DNA of 52,789 nucleotides, from NCBI GenBank assembly GCA_015068825.1, contig SVJU01000013.1, positions 1 to 52,789 of the forward strand, in the 5' to 3' direction. The DNA is from Oscillospiraceae bacterium (GTDB taxonomy: Bacteria > Bacillota > Clostridia > UMGS1810). The position numbers and the translations under genes were made by a program. Below the pieces are notes generated by a model. The model searched no databases and was not told the origin of the DNA. It was given only the letters and a program-made list of their open reading frames with translations. This document shows positions 9,643 to 17,324 of the stretch, in pieces. Position 1 is the first letter of the stretch; each line of letters begins with the position of its first letter.

Positions 9643-10332
9643 TTATGCGTGAAAGTAATAGCCTACGCCTCGTTTGGTCATAATATATGTCGGATCACTT
9701 GGATTGTCTTCTATTTTTTCTCTGAGTCTTCTTACGGTAACATCAACAGTTCTTAAATCACCGTAAAACTCATAGTCCCAAACCTTGTTAAGAAGGCTTT
9801 CACGGGAGAAAATTTTGCCTTTTTGTGTTGCGAGAAATTTTAAAAGTTCAAATTCTCTGAAAGTAAGGTCAATAACTTTTCCGTTTTTGGTAACTTCGTA
9901 TCTTTCGGGCACAATAGTAATATCCCTGAAAGAAAGAGTTTCATTTTTGTCATTTTCTGCTTCTGTAATAGTTGTTCTTCTTAAATTTGCTTTAACTCTT
10001 GCCATAAGCTCTCTTAAACTGAAGGGTTTTGTCATATAGTCATCTGCACCAAGCTCAAGACCCAAAACCTTGTCAACTTCTTCTTCCCTTGCAGTAAGCA
10101 TAATAATGGGAACAGAAGATGTTTCTCTTATTTTTTTGCATACTGCAAAGCCGTCCATTTTAGGCAGCATTACATCAAGTAAAATAAGGTCGGGATTCAT
10201 TTCGGACGCTTTTTTTACAGCTTCTTCGCCGTCATAAGCCTCCATTACACGGTATCCGCTTTTTATAAGATTTAATTTTAATATTTCAACAATTGGTTTT
10301 TCGTCATCAACAACTAAAATAAGATTTTCCAT
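9643..10332 (-). CDS. walR: WalR-type OmpR-family response regulator
   Basis: The protein has 229 residues. The receiver domain shows acidic residues D9-D10, phospho-acceptor Asp53 in LLDVMLPKMDG, and the MLTA and TKPF segments. The C-terminal winged helix has RRLREKIEDNPSDPTYIMTKRGVGY. It is the first gene of the wal operon, behind its own promoter, with the cognate WalK next. It is expected to be the master regulator of cell-wall turnover genes. Confidence 0.95.
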   Translation of the reverse strand: MENLILVVDDEKPIVEILKLNLIKSGYRVMEAYDGEEAVKKASEMNPDLILLDVMLPKMDGFAVCKKIRETSSVPIIMLTAREEEVDKVLGLELGADDYMTKPFSLRELMARVKANLRRTTITEAENDKNETLSFRDITIVPERYEVTKNGKVIDLTFREFELLKFLATQKGKIFSRESLLNKVWDYEFYGDLRTVDVTVRRLREKIEDNPSDPTYIMTKRGVGYYFHA

Positions 10333-10376
10333 TTTATAACCCTCTTTCTTATTTTTATTTATGGTTATACAATTTT

Positions 10377-10404
10377 ATTTTATCATATATAAAAATAAAT
10401 TCAA
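10377..10404 (-). promoter_or_regulatory. Candidate promoter of the wal operon
   Basis: Read on the minus strand, TTGAAT (10404-10399) and TAAAAT (10382-10377) are separated by 16 bases, about 45 bases before the walR start codon. The region is AT-rich, so this is a candidate only. Confidence 0.5.
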
Positions 10405-10411
10405 GACTTTT

Positions 10412-10450
10412 TTTGAAAAAAACAAAAAGCCCATCTGTTGACGGGCTTTA
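10412..10450 (-). terminator. Terminator of the 12-gene C4/Hdr operon
   Basis: On the minus strand, AAAGCCC and GGGCTTT form a 7-bp stem with a 10-base loop (10426-10449), followed by TTTGTTTTTTTC. It lies just after the last gene of the operon and before the walR promoter. Confidence 0.8.
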
Positions 10451-10463
10451 AGATGTATTTTAT

Positions 10464-11729
10464 TTAGAAAAGAATTATTAAAAATTGCGATACCAAAACA
10501 ACGGCGATAAGTGCAATTGGATAGGTAGCGGCATAAGCTGCTGCAACATCTTCTGTTTTTGCAACACCTATAAGTGTGCCAAGAGCAGGGGTACTTGTCA
10601 TACCGCCTGTAATTGAGCCAAGATTATTAAGAAGGCTCAATTTAAGCACATATTTTGCAAAAAGATAACCTAATATCATTGGAACAATTGTCATAATTAT
10701 GCCATATACAAAATACATTGGGTCAAAGTTTGCAACAAAGTCTGCACCACCAGGGATACCTGCGCCAACTAAGAAAAGTACCAATCCAAGTTCACGAAGA
10801 AGCTTTAGGGTTGAGCCTTCAGGCATCATATTAAGCTTTCCGATTTTGCCAAAGTGTCCTAAAACAAGTGATACTAAAAGGCATCCACCTGTTGTTGTAA
10901 GTGAGAAGCAGGTTCCTGAAAGCCCCTGAGAAGATAGAGGAATTTTAATTCTTCCTATAATTACACCCAAAATTGCAGCAAGTGAAAATGCGGCAAAACC
11001 GTGTGCATCAAGAGAAAGAAGCTTTATAGCTGATTTTTTCTCTTCAATATTTTCTGTTTTTACAGCAATTTTTGCTCTTTCTTCATCCATGTTTGCTTTG
11101 GTTAGTTTTGGAATAATCTGAACAAACAAAACAACACCAATAACACCAAAGATGTATGCAATACCATGTCCAACCGATACTAAGCTTGTATATTCAGGGT
11201 TAACTGTTGCTTTTGCTGCAGAAAATGCCGGTGTTGATGTAAGAGAGCCTGATAAAAGTCCTACAATCATAGCTGTAAAGCCTTCAGATGTTTCGATAGA
11301 CGAGCCATAGCCGATTACTTTACCCATATAAATACAACCTGCTGCAGAAAGACCGCCTGCAAGAATAATGATAAGTCCTAAAAGAACATATGATTTAAAG
11401 TTCTTTTTCATATTTGCAAAAAACTTTGGTCCTGCAATAAATCCAACAGATGTTACAAAGAATATAAGACCAAGACTTTCTACAATTTCAAGTGCTTTTT
11501 CGGCAAAGTTAACGCTTGTTCCATCGCCTTTTATAATAAGCTGTGCTTCAAGTGGTGCAAAAAACAGAGCACCAAAGATAAGGGCAACAACAAAAACACC
11601 TGCATCGCCAAGGCAAACGCCTTTAATTGTAATTCTGCCAAGAGCATAGCCAACAAACAAAATTGCAAATATACTGAACATCAAGAAGGTAATTCCTGTA
11701 ACGGGAATTACTCCGCCAAATAAATTCAT
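10464..11729 (-). CDS. AspT/YidE/YbjL-type transporter, candidate C4-dicarboxylate exchanger
   Basis: The protein has 421 residues and is almost wholly hydrophobic, with about 10-12 membrane segments in two repeated halves. Each half carries the family signature: GSLTSTPAFSAA near residue 170 and GGMTSTPALGTL near 390. Known AspT proteins exchange aspartate for alanine and related members move succinate-like dicarboxylates. AspT itself carries soluble TrkA-C domains between the halves; here there is only a short charged linker (about residues 220-250). As the last gene after fumarate reductase, export of succinate or uptake of malate, fumarate or aspartate is a reasonable inference. Confidence 0.75.
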   Translation of the reverse strand: MNLFGGVIPVTGITFLMFSIFAILFVGYALGRITIKGVCLGDAGVFVVALIFGALFFAPLEAQLIIKGDGTSVNFAEKALEIVESLGLIFFVTSVGFIAGPKFFANMKKNFKSYVLLGLIIILAGGLSAAGCIYMGKVIGYGSSIETSEGFTAMIVGLLSGSLTSTPAFSAAKATVNPEYTSLVSVGHGIAYIFGVIGVVLFVQIIPKLTKANMDEERAKIAVKTENIEEKKSAIKLLSLDAHGFAAFSLAAILGVIIGRIKIPLSSQGLSGTCFSLTTTGGCLLVSLVLGHFGKIGKLNMMPEGSTLKLLRELGLVLFLVGAGIPGGADFVANFDPMYFVYGIIMTIVPMILGYLFAKYVLKLSLLNNLGSITGGMTSTPALGTLIGVAKTEDVAAAYAATYPIALIAVVLVSQFLIILF

Positions 11730-11753
11730 TTAAAATAACCTCTTTTCATGTAA

Positions 11754-13346
11754 TTACTTTCCGTATTTTGGAAGAAGCTTTGGAGATTTAACATCTGTTT
11801 TTATGTTTGCGTCCGAAATTTCTTTTTCAAAGCTATTAATATGGTTTAATGTAAGCTTGCCCATTTTAACAGTTTTGCTTTTTTCGGCAGCATTTTTACC
11901 TGCACTTCTGCCAAAAACGATGATGTCAAGAAGTGAGTTACCCATAAGTCTGTTTCTTCCGTGGATACCACCAACAGCTTCGCCTGCAACAAAAAGATTT
12001 TCAACCTTTGTTGTCATGCAGTCTTCATTAATATCAAGACCACCATTCTGATAGTGGAGGGTTGGATAAACCAGAATAGGTTCTTTTCTTATATCAATGC
12101 CATATTTGGCGAACATACGCATCATAGCAGGAATTCTTGCTTCAATTGTGCCTTCTCCTCCGATTTTTTCAATCATAGGAGTATCAAGCCAGACACCAAG
12201 ACCGCTTCCTGTGTCAACACCGTTGCCTCTGTCAGAGCACTCTCTTATAATAGATGCAGCAGAAACGTCACGGGTTTCAAGCGGATGCATAAATGCTTCG
12301 CCTTTTGCGTTTATTAATTTTGCACCAAGTGAACGAACCTTTTCTGTTACAAGTGCACCAAAAATCTGTTCAGGGAAAGCTGCACCTGTTGGGTGATACT
12401 GAAGTGTATCTGCATAAAGAAGGTTTGCACCTGCTCGGTAACCTATAACAAGACCATCGGCTGTTGCACCGTAGTGGTTTGATGTAGGGAAGCCCTGATA
12501 ATGCATTCTTCCGGCACCGCCTGTTGCAATAATAACTGTTTTAGCTTTTGCAACAAGAATCTCTTTTGTTTCCATATTCATTAAAACAGCGCCTGCAGCA
12601 TTGCCATTTTCATCAAGAATTAATTCTATTGCAGATGTAAAATCAACAACAGGGATTTTTCTGTTTAAAACTTCGTCACGAAGGGTACGCATTATTTCTG
12701 CACCTGAATAGTCTTTTGCAGCATGCATTCTTTTTCTTGATGTACCGCCACCGTGAGTTGTAATCATGTTTCCGTCTTTGTCTTTGTCAAACTCAACACC
12801 AAGATCGTTAAGCCATTTAATAGCTTCGGGAGCATCACAAACAAGCTTTTTAAGAAGCTCTCTTTTTGCCGCATAATGACCGCCGCCAAATGCGTCTACA
12901 AAGTGAATTGCAGGAGAGTCGTTTTCTTTGTCAGCCGCCTGAATACCGCCTTCTGCCATCATTGTGTTGGCATCACCTATTCTAAGCTTTGTAACAATCA
13001 TAACATTTGCGCCCGCTTGGTGAGCCTCGATTGCAGCAGATGAGCCTGCACCGCCACCACCGATGATTAAAACATCAACATCATAATCGGGGTTGGAAAG
13101 ATCTATTTCGTCTGGTTTTATAAGAGAGTGTGCCTGAAGCATTTCGGCAAGCTCTTTTGGAACTTTGTCGCCTTTGTTAGGACCTATTTTAAGTTCTTCA
13201 AATTCGTCTGATTTATAGTCGGGATGATAAGCTTTTAATAAATCTTCTTTTTCCTGTGCGGTCATTCTTCTTGGTTCAAGCGAAATGTTTTTATCTCTTG
13301 CTTCTTCAACCGCTTTTATTGATTTAGTAAATTTTTCTGAATACAT
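11754..13346 (-). CDS. frdA: Soluble fumarate reductase flavoprotein subunit
   Basis: The protein has 530 residues from ATG 13346, chosen because AGGAGGT sits at proper distance; an upstream in-frame GTG touches the binding site. The FAD-binding fold starts late: DVDVLIIGGGGAG at about 91-101, after an 88-residue N-terminal extension that classical FrdA lacks. Substrate-site motifs are present (LQYHPTGA, HYQNGGLDIN, GEAVGGIHGRNRLMGNSL). At the position of the covalent-FAD His of membrane FrdA (SHTVAAEGG) it has Asn127 (ANTMMAEGG), so FAD should be bound non-covalently. It would reduce fumarate to succinate in the cytoplasm. It pairs with the iron-sulfur subunit 14 bases upstream. Confidence 0.88.
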   Translation of the reverse strand: MYSEKFTKSIKAVEEARDKNISLEPRRMTAQEKEDLLKAYHPDYKSDEFEELKIGPNKGDKVPKELAEMLQAHSLIKPDEIDLSNPDYDVDVLIIGGGGAGSSAAIEAHQAGANVMIVTKLRIGDANTMMAEGGIQAADKENDSPAIHFVDAFGGGHYAAKRELLKKLVCDAPEAIKWLNDLGVEFDKDKDGNMITTHGGGTSRKRMHAAKDYSGAEIMRTLRDEVLNRKIPVVDFTSAIELILDENGNAAGAVLMNMETKEILVAKAKTVIIATGGAGRMHYQGFPTSNHYGATADGLVIGYRAGANLLYADTLQYHPTGAAFPEQIFGALVTEKVRSLGAKLINAKGEAFMHPLETRDVSAASIIRECSDRGNGVDTGSGLGVWLDTPMIEKIGGEGTIEARIPAMMRMFAKYGIDIRKEPILVYPTLHYQNGGLDINEDCMTTKVENLFVAGEAVGGIHGRNRLMGNSLLDIIVFGRSAGKNAAEKSKTVKMGKLTLNHINSFEKEISDANIKTDVKSPKLLPKYGK

Positions 13347-13360
13347 TTTAAGCACACCTC

Positions 13361-14035
13361 CTATTTCTCTATTTCTCTGTTATTGTAAAGTTCTTTTAGT
13401 TCTTCAATCGGTTTTTGCATAAGTGCTTCAATAAGCTCGGTAAATGTACCATCTTTAACTTCTTTAACTCTTGTTTCAAGATGACCGCAACCCGGAGCTA
13501 AATATTTACCGTTAAGTCTTCTTGCAAGCATTGCAACCTGTGGATGAGAAATTCCTGCAGGGCAACGTGATGAACAAACACCGCACATTACGCAGTCAAA
13601 AGATTCTTCTGCGCATTTTTCGTATTCGCCTCTTTGAGCATAAGCAATATACTGCATAACATTAAGCTCCTGAGTACAGCTTTTTGTGCAGGCATTACAG
13701 CCGATACAAGCATAAATTTCAGGATAAAGCTGCATCATAATCTGTTCTGTTGGTTTTACTTTTTCAATGTCATAAACCTGTTTAACAAGAGGGAAGAAGG
13801 GAAGGGTTGCAATATACATATTGTCTTCTACCTTTGTCTGACAGGCAAGGCAGGTTTTAAGGTCTTTATCGCCCTCAATTCTGTAAATTGTTGCACATGC
13901 ACCGCAAAAACCATTACGGCAACCGCAACCTCTTACAAGCTGATAGCCTGCATATTCCATTGCACGCATTATTGTAAGATTGTCCGGAACCTGATATTTT
14001 TTTCCGAACAAGAATATATTAACCATGTTTTCCAT
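13361..14035 (-). CDS. frdB: Fumarate reductase iron-sulfur subunit (TfrB/FrdB-like, without CCG domain)
   Basis: The protein has 224 residues. An N-terminal [2Fe-2S] domain has Cys39, Cys44, Cys47 and Cys62 (GCRNGFCGAC and later LKTCLAC). Two [4Fe-4S] motifs follow: C109/112/115/119 and C147/150/153/157. Classical FrdB carries [2Fe-2S], [4Fe-4S] and [3Fe-4S]; here both ferredoxin motifs have four Cys. No membrane anchor gene is nearby. In methanogen thiol:fumarate reductase the equivalent TfrB has an extra HdrB-like CCG domain; here that part is a separate gene, hdrB, in the same operon. It should wire electrons from the Hdr/Flx proteins to the flavoprotein. Confidence 0.85.
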   Translation of the reverse strand: MENMVNIFLFGKKYQVPDNLTIMRAMEYAGYQLVRGCGCRNGFCGACATIYRIEGDKDLKTCLACQTKVEDNMYIATLPFFPLVKQVYDIEKVKPTEQIMMQLYPEIYACIGCNACTKSCTQELNVMQYIAYAQRGEYEKCAEESFDCVMCGVCSSRCPAGISHPQVAMLARRLNGKYLAPGCGHLETRVKEVKDGTFTELIEALMQKPIEELKELYNNREIEK

Positions 14036-14053
14036 TGTGTTTTATCCTCCTTA

Positions 14054-14884
14054 TTAATATTCATCGGGCAATTCGTCAAGCTCGTCGCATCTGAATACCG
14101 GACCATCTTTGCAAACGTATTTTGCACCGATATTACATCTTCCGCACTTGCCGACACCACATTTCATTTTAAGCTCCATAGTTGTATATACCTGAGTTTT
14201 GTCAAAGCCCATAGAGCATAGACCTTCAAGTGTGAATTTAATCATAATCGGAGGTCCGCACACAATAACGGTTTTGTTTGTATCAAAATTAAGCTCTTTT
14301 ACATAGTTTGGAACAAATCCTACATGACCATCCCAGCCATCCTGCGGATTATCAATTGTAAGATGAACAAAAATGTTTTCATCTTTTACCCATTCGTCAA
14401 TAATTTCTTTGTAATCAACCAAATCGTCTTTGCTTCTTGAACCGTAAACAATATCAATTTTTCCGTAGTTTTCTCTGAAATGTCTGCAGTAGTTGATTAC
14501 CGAGCGAAGCGGTGCAAGACCGATACCGCCTGCAATAAAGAGTAAATCCTTGCCTTTGAAAACCTCTTCAACAGGGAATGGTCTTCCGTAAGGTCCTCTT
14601 ATTGTAATTTGTTGACCTGTTTCTGCCTGATGAAGCCAGTCGGTAACACAACCGCATTTTTTGATTGAAAATTCCATATATTCGGTGTTGGTCGGAGATG
14701 AGGTGATAGAAAACATTGCCTCGCCGACACCGGGAATTGAAAGCATTGCACATTGACCGGGTTTATGGTCAAATGCCTTTTTGCCATCGGGTGTTACAAC
14801 ACGAAATGTTTTAACATCGGGTGTGTCAATTCTCACATCGGTAATGACGCCGATTTTTGGAATTAGAGTTTCATTGTCTGGCAT
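14054..14884 (-). CDS. flxA: FlxA-like NAD(P)H/FAD oxidoreductase subunit
   Basis: The protein has 276 residues and a ferredoxin-reductase-type fold. The FAD site is MFSITSSPT (about 57-65), the NAD(P) site is AGGIGLAPLRS (118-128) with CGPPIM (209-214), and a C-terminal [2Fe-2S] motif uses C242, C247, C250 and C258 as in PyrK and hydrogenase/sulfur-reductase gamma subunits. In FlxABCD-HdrABC systems this subunit takes the electrons from NADH. The start has GGAGGG and overlaps the upstream flxB-like gene by 14 bases. No hydrogenase or formate dehydrogenase subunit is in the operon, so NAD(P)H is the expected donor. Confidence 0.85.
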   Translation of the reverse strand: MPDNETLIPKIGVITDVRIDTPDVKTFRVVTPDGKKAFDHKPGQCAMLSIPGVGEAMFSITSSPTNTEYMEFSIKKCGCVTDWLHQAETGQQITIRGPYGRPFPVEEVFKGKDLLFIAGGIGLAPLRSVINYCRHFRENYGKIDIVYGSRSKDDLVDYKEIIDEWVKDENIFVHLTIDNPQDGWDGHVGFVPNYVKELNFDTNKTVIVCGPPIMIKFTLEGLCSMGFDKTQVYTTMELKMKCGVGKCGRCNIGAKYVCKDGPVFRCDELDELPDEY

Positions 14885-15902
14885 CTTGTTTCCCTCCTAA
14901 CGCTTTCATAACTTTAACTATATTCATAGAAATAGGGCATTTTGAAAGACATCTTCCGCATCCTACACAGCTAAATAAACCGTCGTTGTTTGTTGGATAG
15001 TACACAAGCTTGTGCATAAATCTTTGACGGAATCTTTCAAGCTGAGTAAGTCTTGAGTTTCCGTGAGCCATTTTTGTAAAATCGGAATACATACAAGAAT
15101 CCCAGCATCTGAAACGGATTACACCATCGTTTGTTTTAAAGTCTTTTATGTCATAGCACTGACAAGTTGGACAAACAAATGTGCATGTTCCGCATCCTAA
15201 ACAGGTATCAGATAATTCCTTCCATTGGGGTGCATCAAAGAATTTTTCTGTTTTGTCTTTGCCAAATTCACTTAAGTCAAGATCTTTAAGTGGAAGTTTA
15301 TTTAAAATTTCTTTGATTTTTTGTTTTTGATTATCAGCTGATGAATCATCACATTCTTTAGTTACATCAGATAAAGAAGAAAGAAGTTTTTCACCTTTTT
15401 CGGTATTTGCTTTAAAATAGATGTTTGTATCATCCATCCATGAAGAAATATCCCCTTCGGGATTTGATGCATCAATGCCAAACGAAGAACAAAAACAAGT
15501 TTCCGAAGGACGATTGCACGCAAGCGATATTATAACGCCTTTTTCTCTTCTTGCTTTATAGAATGTGTCAACAGGGTCAACCAAAAATACTCTGTCAAGT
15601 ATTTCAAAGCTTTTAACATCGCAGGCTTTCACACCAAAAAGAACAAAATCTTCGTTTTCTTTTCTTGTGTCAATAACCTCAATATTCTTTCCTTCGGTTT
15701 TAAATTCCATTAAATTTTCTGCCTGAGGAAAGAAAAAGTCCTTTGCACTGCGGTTGGTATTAAGAGCGTCTGACATTTTAACGCCTTTTTCCCATTTTTT
15801 AAATTCTGCACCATTTTTCTGATGGACGGGAAGATAAAGTGATGATAAAGAAGATATTTTCTCAAATACTTTATCTAAAGAAGTAAGTTCACATTTACGC
15901 AT
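14871..15902 (-). CDS. flxB: FlxB-like 4Fe-4S dicluster protein
   Basis: The protein has 343 residues from ATG 15902; an ATG nine bases earlier (15911) touches the ribosome binding site and is less likely. The N-terminal about 225 residues resemble the beta subunit of cytoplasmic sulfur reductase/hydrogenase (AsrA/HydB type), with a GVKACDVKSFEILDRVF segment. Two ferredoxin motifs follow: C234/237/240/244 and C312/315/318/322. The gene overlaps both neighbours (8 and 14 bases), which suggests translational coupling. It should carry electrons between FlxA and the FlxC/FlxD/Hdr part. Confidence 0.8.
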   Translation of the reverse strand: MRKCELTSLDKVFEKISSLSSLYLPVHQKNGAEFKKWEKGVKMSDALNTNRSAKDFFFPQAENLMEFKTEGKNIEVIDTRKENEDFVLFGVKACDVKSFEILDRVFLVDPVDTFYKARREKGVIISLACNRPSETCFCSSFGIDASNPEGDISSWMDDTNIYFKANTEKGEKLLSSLSDVTKECDDSSADNQKQKIKEILNKLPLKDLDLSEFGKDKTEKFFDAPQWKELSDTCLGCGTCTFVCPTCQCYDIKDFKTNDGVIRFRCWDSCMYSDFTKMAHGNSRLTQLERFRQRFMHKLVYYPTNNDGLFSCVGCGRCLSKCPISMNIVKVMKALGGKQDARQ

Positions 15903-16893
15903 CTTCTTCATCTCCCTTCATAACACCTTCATTTGGTTCAATATCATCAAGAGTATAGTCAACTAAAGGAGCGCGGTTTCCTATTTCTTCTCCTGCCTGA
16001 TAATCGCCGTAGAAAGAGTTTATATCTTTAATAAATTTTCTGTTTAATAAATGAAGAGGAATGTTTTGTGGGCAAACTCTTGAACATTCGCCGCAGTCGG
16101 TACATCTTCCTGCAACGTGGAATGCACGGATGATGTGGAACATTTTTTCTTCAAAGCTATCTGCAATTGCCTTATTTTCAACGCCTGATTTTGGGTTGTC
16201 AAATACGCATTTTTCGCATGTGCACGCAGGACACACATCCCTGCAGGCATTACATCTTATACAGCGTGATAATTCATTCTGCCAGAAATTAAATCTTTCT
16301 TCTTCCGACATTTTTTCTAATTTTTCAACCTCGTCAAAACGGTTTGAATCGGAAACTTCGCCATTTTCGCCCATAAGCTCATCGTAATAGACGCATTTTT
16401 TGCTCTTGCAGTTAGAGCATCTTTCTAAAAGAGCATCATTTGCATTGATTTCTTTGTCACCGTCATAAAGCGTTTTAACATTTATTTTGTCATCTTTAAA
16501 TTCAATATCAATAATGCCGTCGCCCGATATTTCTTTAACCTTTGAAATATCCATCATACCATCGCAAGGGATGCCAACAACATAAACATTTTCTTTTTTA
16601 ATTCTGTTTTCGGTAACAAGCTGGCTAAAGCTGTATGTGTCACAGGGTTTTAAAAATACAAGTATTTTCCCTTCGTCTTTTTTTGTTTCTTTAACCAAAT
16701 ATTTAGAAACATTAGCACCACAGAAGTGATTAAAAACAAAGCCTTTTTCCAAAGCTTCTTTACTTTTGAAAACAAAAGGAGATACATCGTATTTAAACTG
16801 GCCTTCCATCCAGCCAAGAACCTTTGTTACTGTACCGTTATCAAGAAGACTTACGGCTTTATCAATAAGCATTTTTTGTGTTATTTTTTGCAT
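15895..16893 (-). CDS. flxC: FlxC-like 4Fe-4S dicluster protein
   Basis: The protein has 332 residues from ATG 16893 (TTGGAGGA binding site); the longer frame upstream lies inside flxD. The N-terminal half carries an FrhB-like segment (LKPCDTYSFSQLVTEN, VYVVGIPCDGMMD) and a CSNCKSKKC cluster (159-167). Two ferredoxin motifs follow: C211/214/217/221 and C264/267/270/274. It is related in layout to the FlxB-like protein. The start overlaps the end of the flxD-like gene by 13 bases. Role: electron transfer within the Flx module, by family and context. Confidence 0.78.
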   Translation of the reverse strand: MQKITQKMLIDKAVSLLDNGTVTKVLGWMEGQFKYDVSPFVFKSKEALEKGFVFNHFCGANVSKYLVKETKKDEGKILVFLKPCDTYSFSQLVTENRIKKENVYVVGIPCDGMMDISKVKEISGDGIIDIEFKDDKINVKTLYDGDKEINANDALLERCSNCKSKKCVYYDELMGENGEVSDSNRFDEVEKLEKMSEEERFNFWQNELSRCIRCNACRDVCPACTCEKCVFDNPKSGVENKAIADSFEEKMFHIIRAFHVAGRCTDCGECSRVCPQNIPLHLLNRKFIKDINSFYGDYQAGEEIGNRAPLVDYTLDDIEPNEGVMKGDEEDA

Positions 16894-17324
16894 CGTAAAT
16901 CCTCCAATCTTTTGTTTGGTCCAAGTTTTGCAACAGCCTCGGTAAACTCGTTCATTGTTGCAGCAAATTTTGCACCCTCTGCTGCAGATACCCATTCAAC
17001 TCTTGTTCTTTCTTTTTCAATACCAAGAAAGTTTAGCATTGAGAATAAAAGAGTCATTCTTCTTCTTGTAAAGTAGTTGCCTGATGTATAGTGGCAATCA
17101 CCGGGGTGACAACCGCAAAGAATTACACCGTCTGCACCTCTTTGGAATGCACGAAGAATAAACATAGGATTAACACGGCATGAACACGGAACTTTTATAA
17201 TTTTAACGTTTTCAGGATACGCCAGACGGTTGTTTCCTGCAAGGTCAGCACCTGCATAAGAACACCAGTTACAGCAGAATGCTACAATCAGAGGCTTATA
17301 TTCATTTTCATTATTTATTTGCAT
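16881..17324 (-). CDS. flxD: FlxD/MvhD-like iron-sulfur subunit
   Basis: The protein has 147 residues from ATG 17324, with GGAGGTGG ahead; upstream in-frame codons lie inside hdrA. The diagnostic MvhD motif CGCHPGDCHY is at residues 70-79, with further Cys at 18, 21, 47 and 49. MvhD is the adaptor that passes electrons from the donor module (hydrogenase, formate dehydrogenase or FlxABC) into HdrA. It overlaps hdrA by 10 bases. This adjacency is the strongest sign that the Flx and Hdr parts form one complex. Confidence 0.9.
   Translation of the reverse strand: MQINNENEYKPLIVAFCCNWCSYAGADLAGNNRLAYPENVKIIKVPCSCRVNPMFILRAFQRGADGVILCGCHPGDCHYTSGNYFTRRRMTLLFSMLNFLGIEKERTRVEWVSAAEGAKFAATMNEFTEAVAKLGPNKRLEDLRCKK

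Noticed and set aside
16061..16387. Antisense frames within the Hdr/Flx genes (also near 11961, 13634 and 18347)
   Set aside because: They are shadows of the real genes, with no ribosome binding sites or domains.
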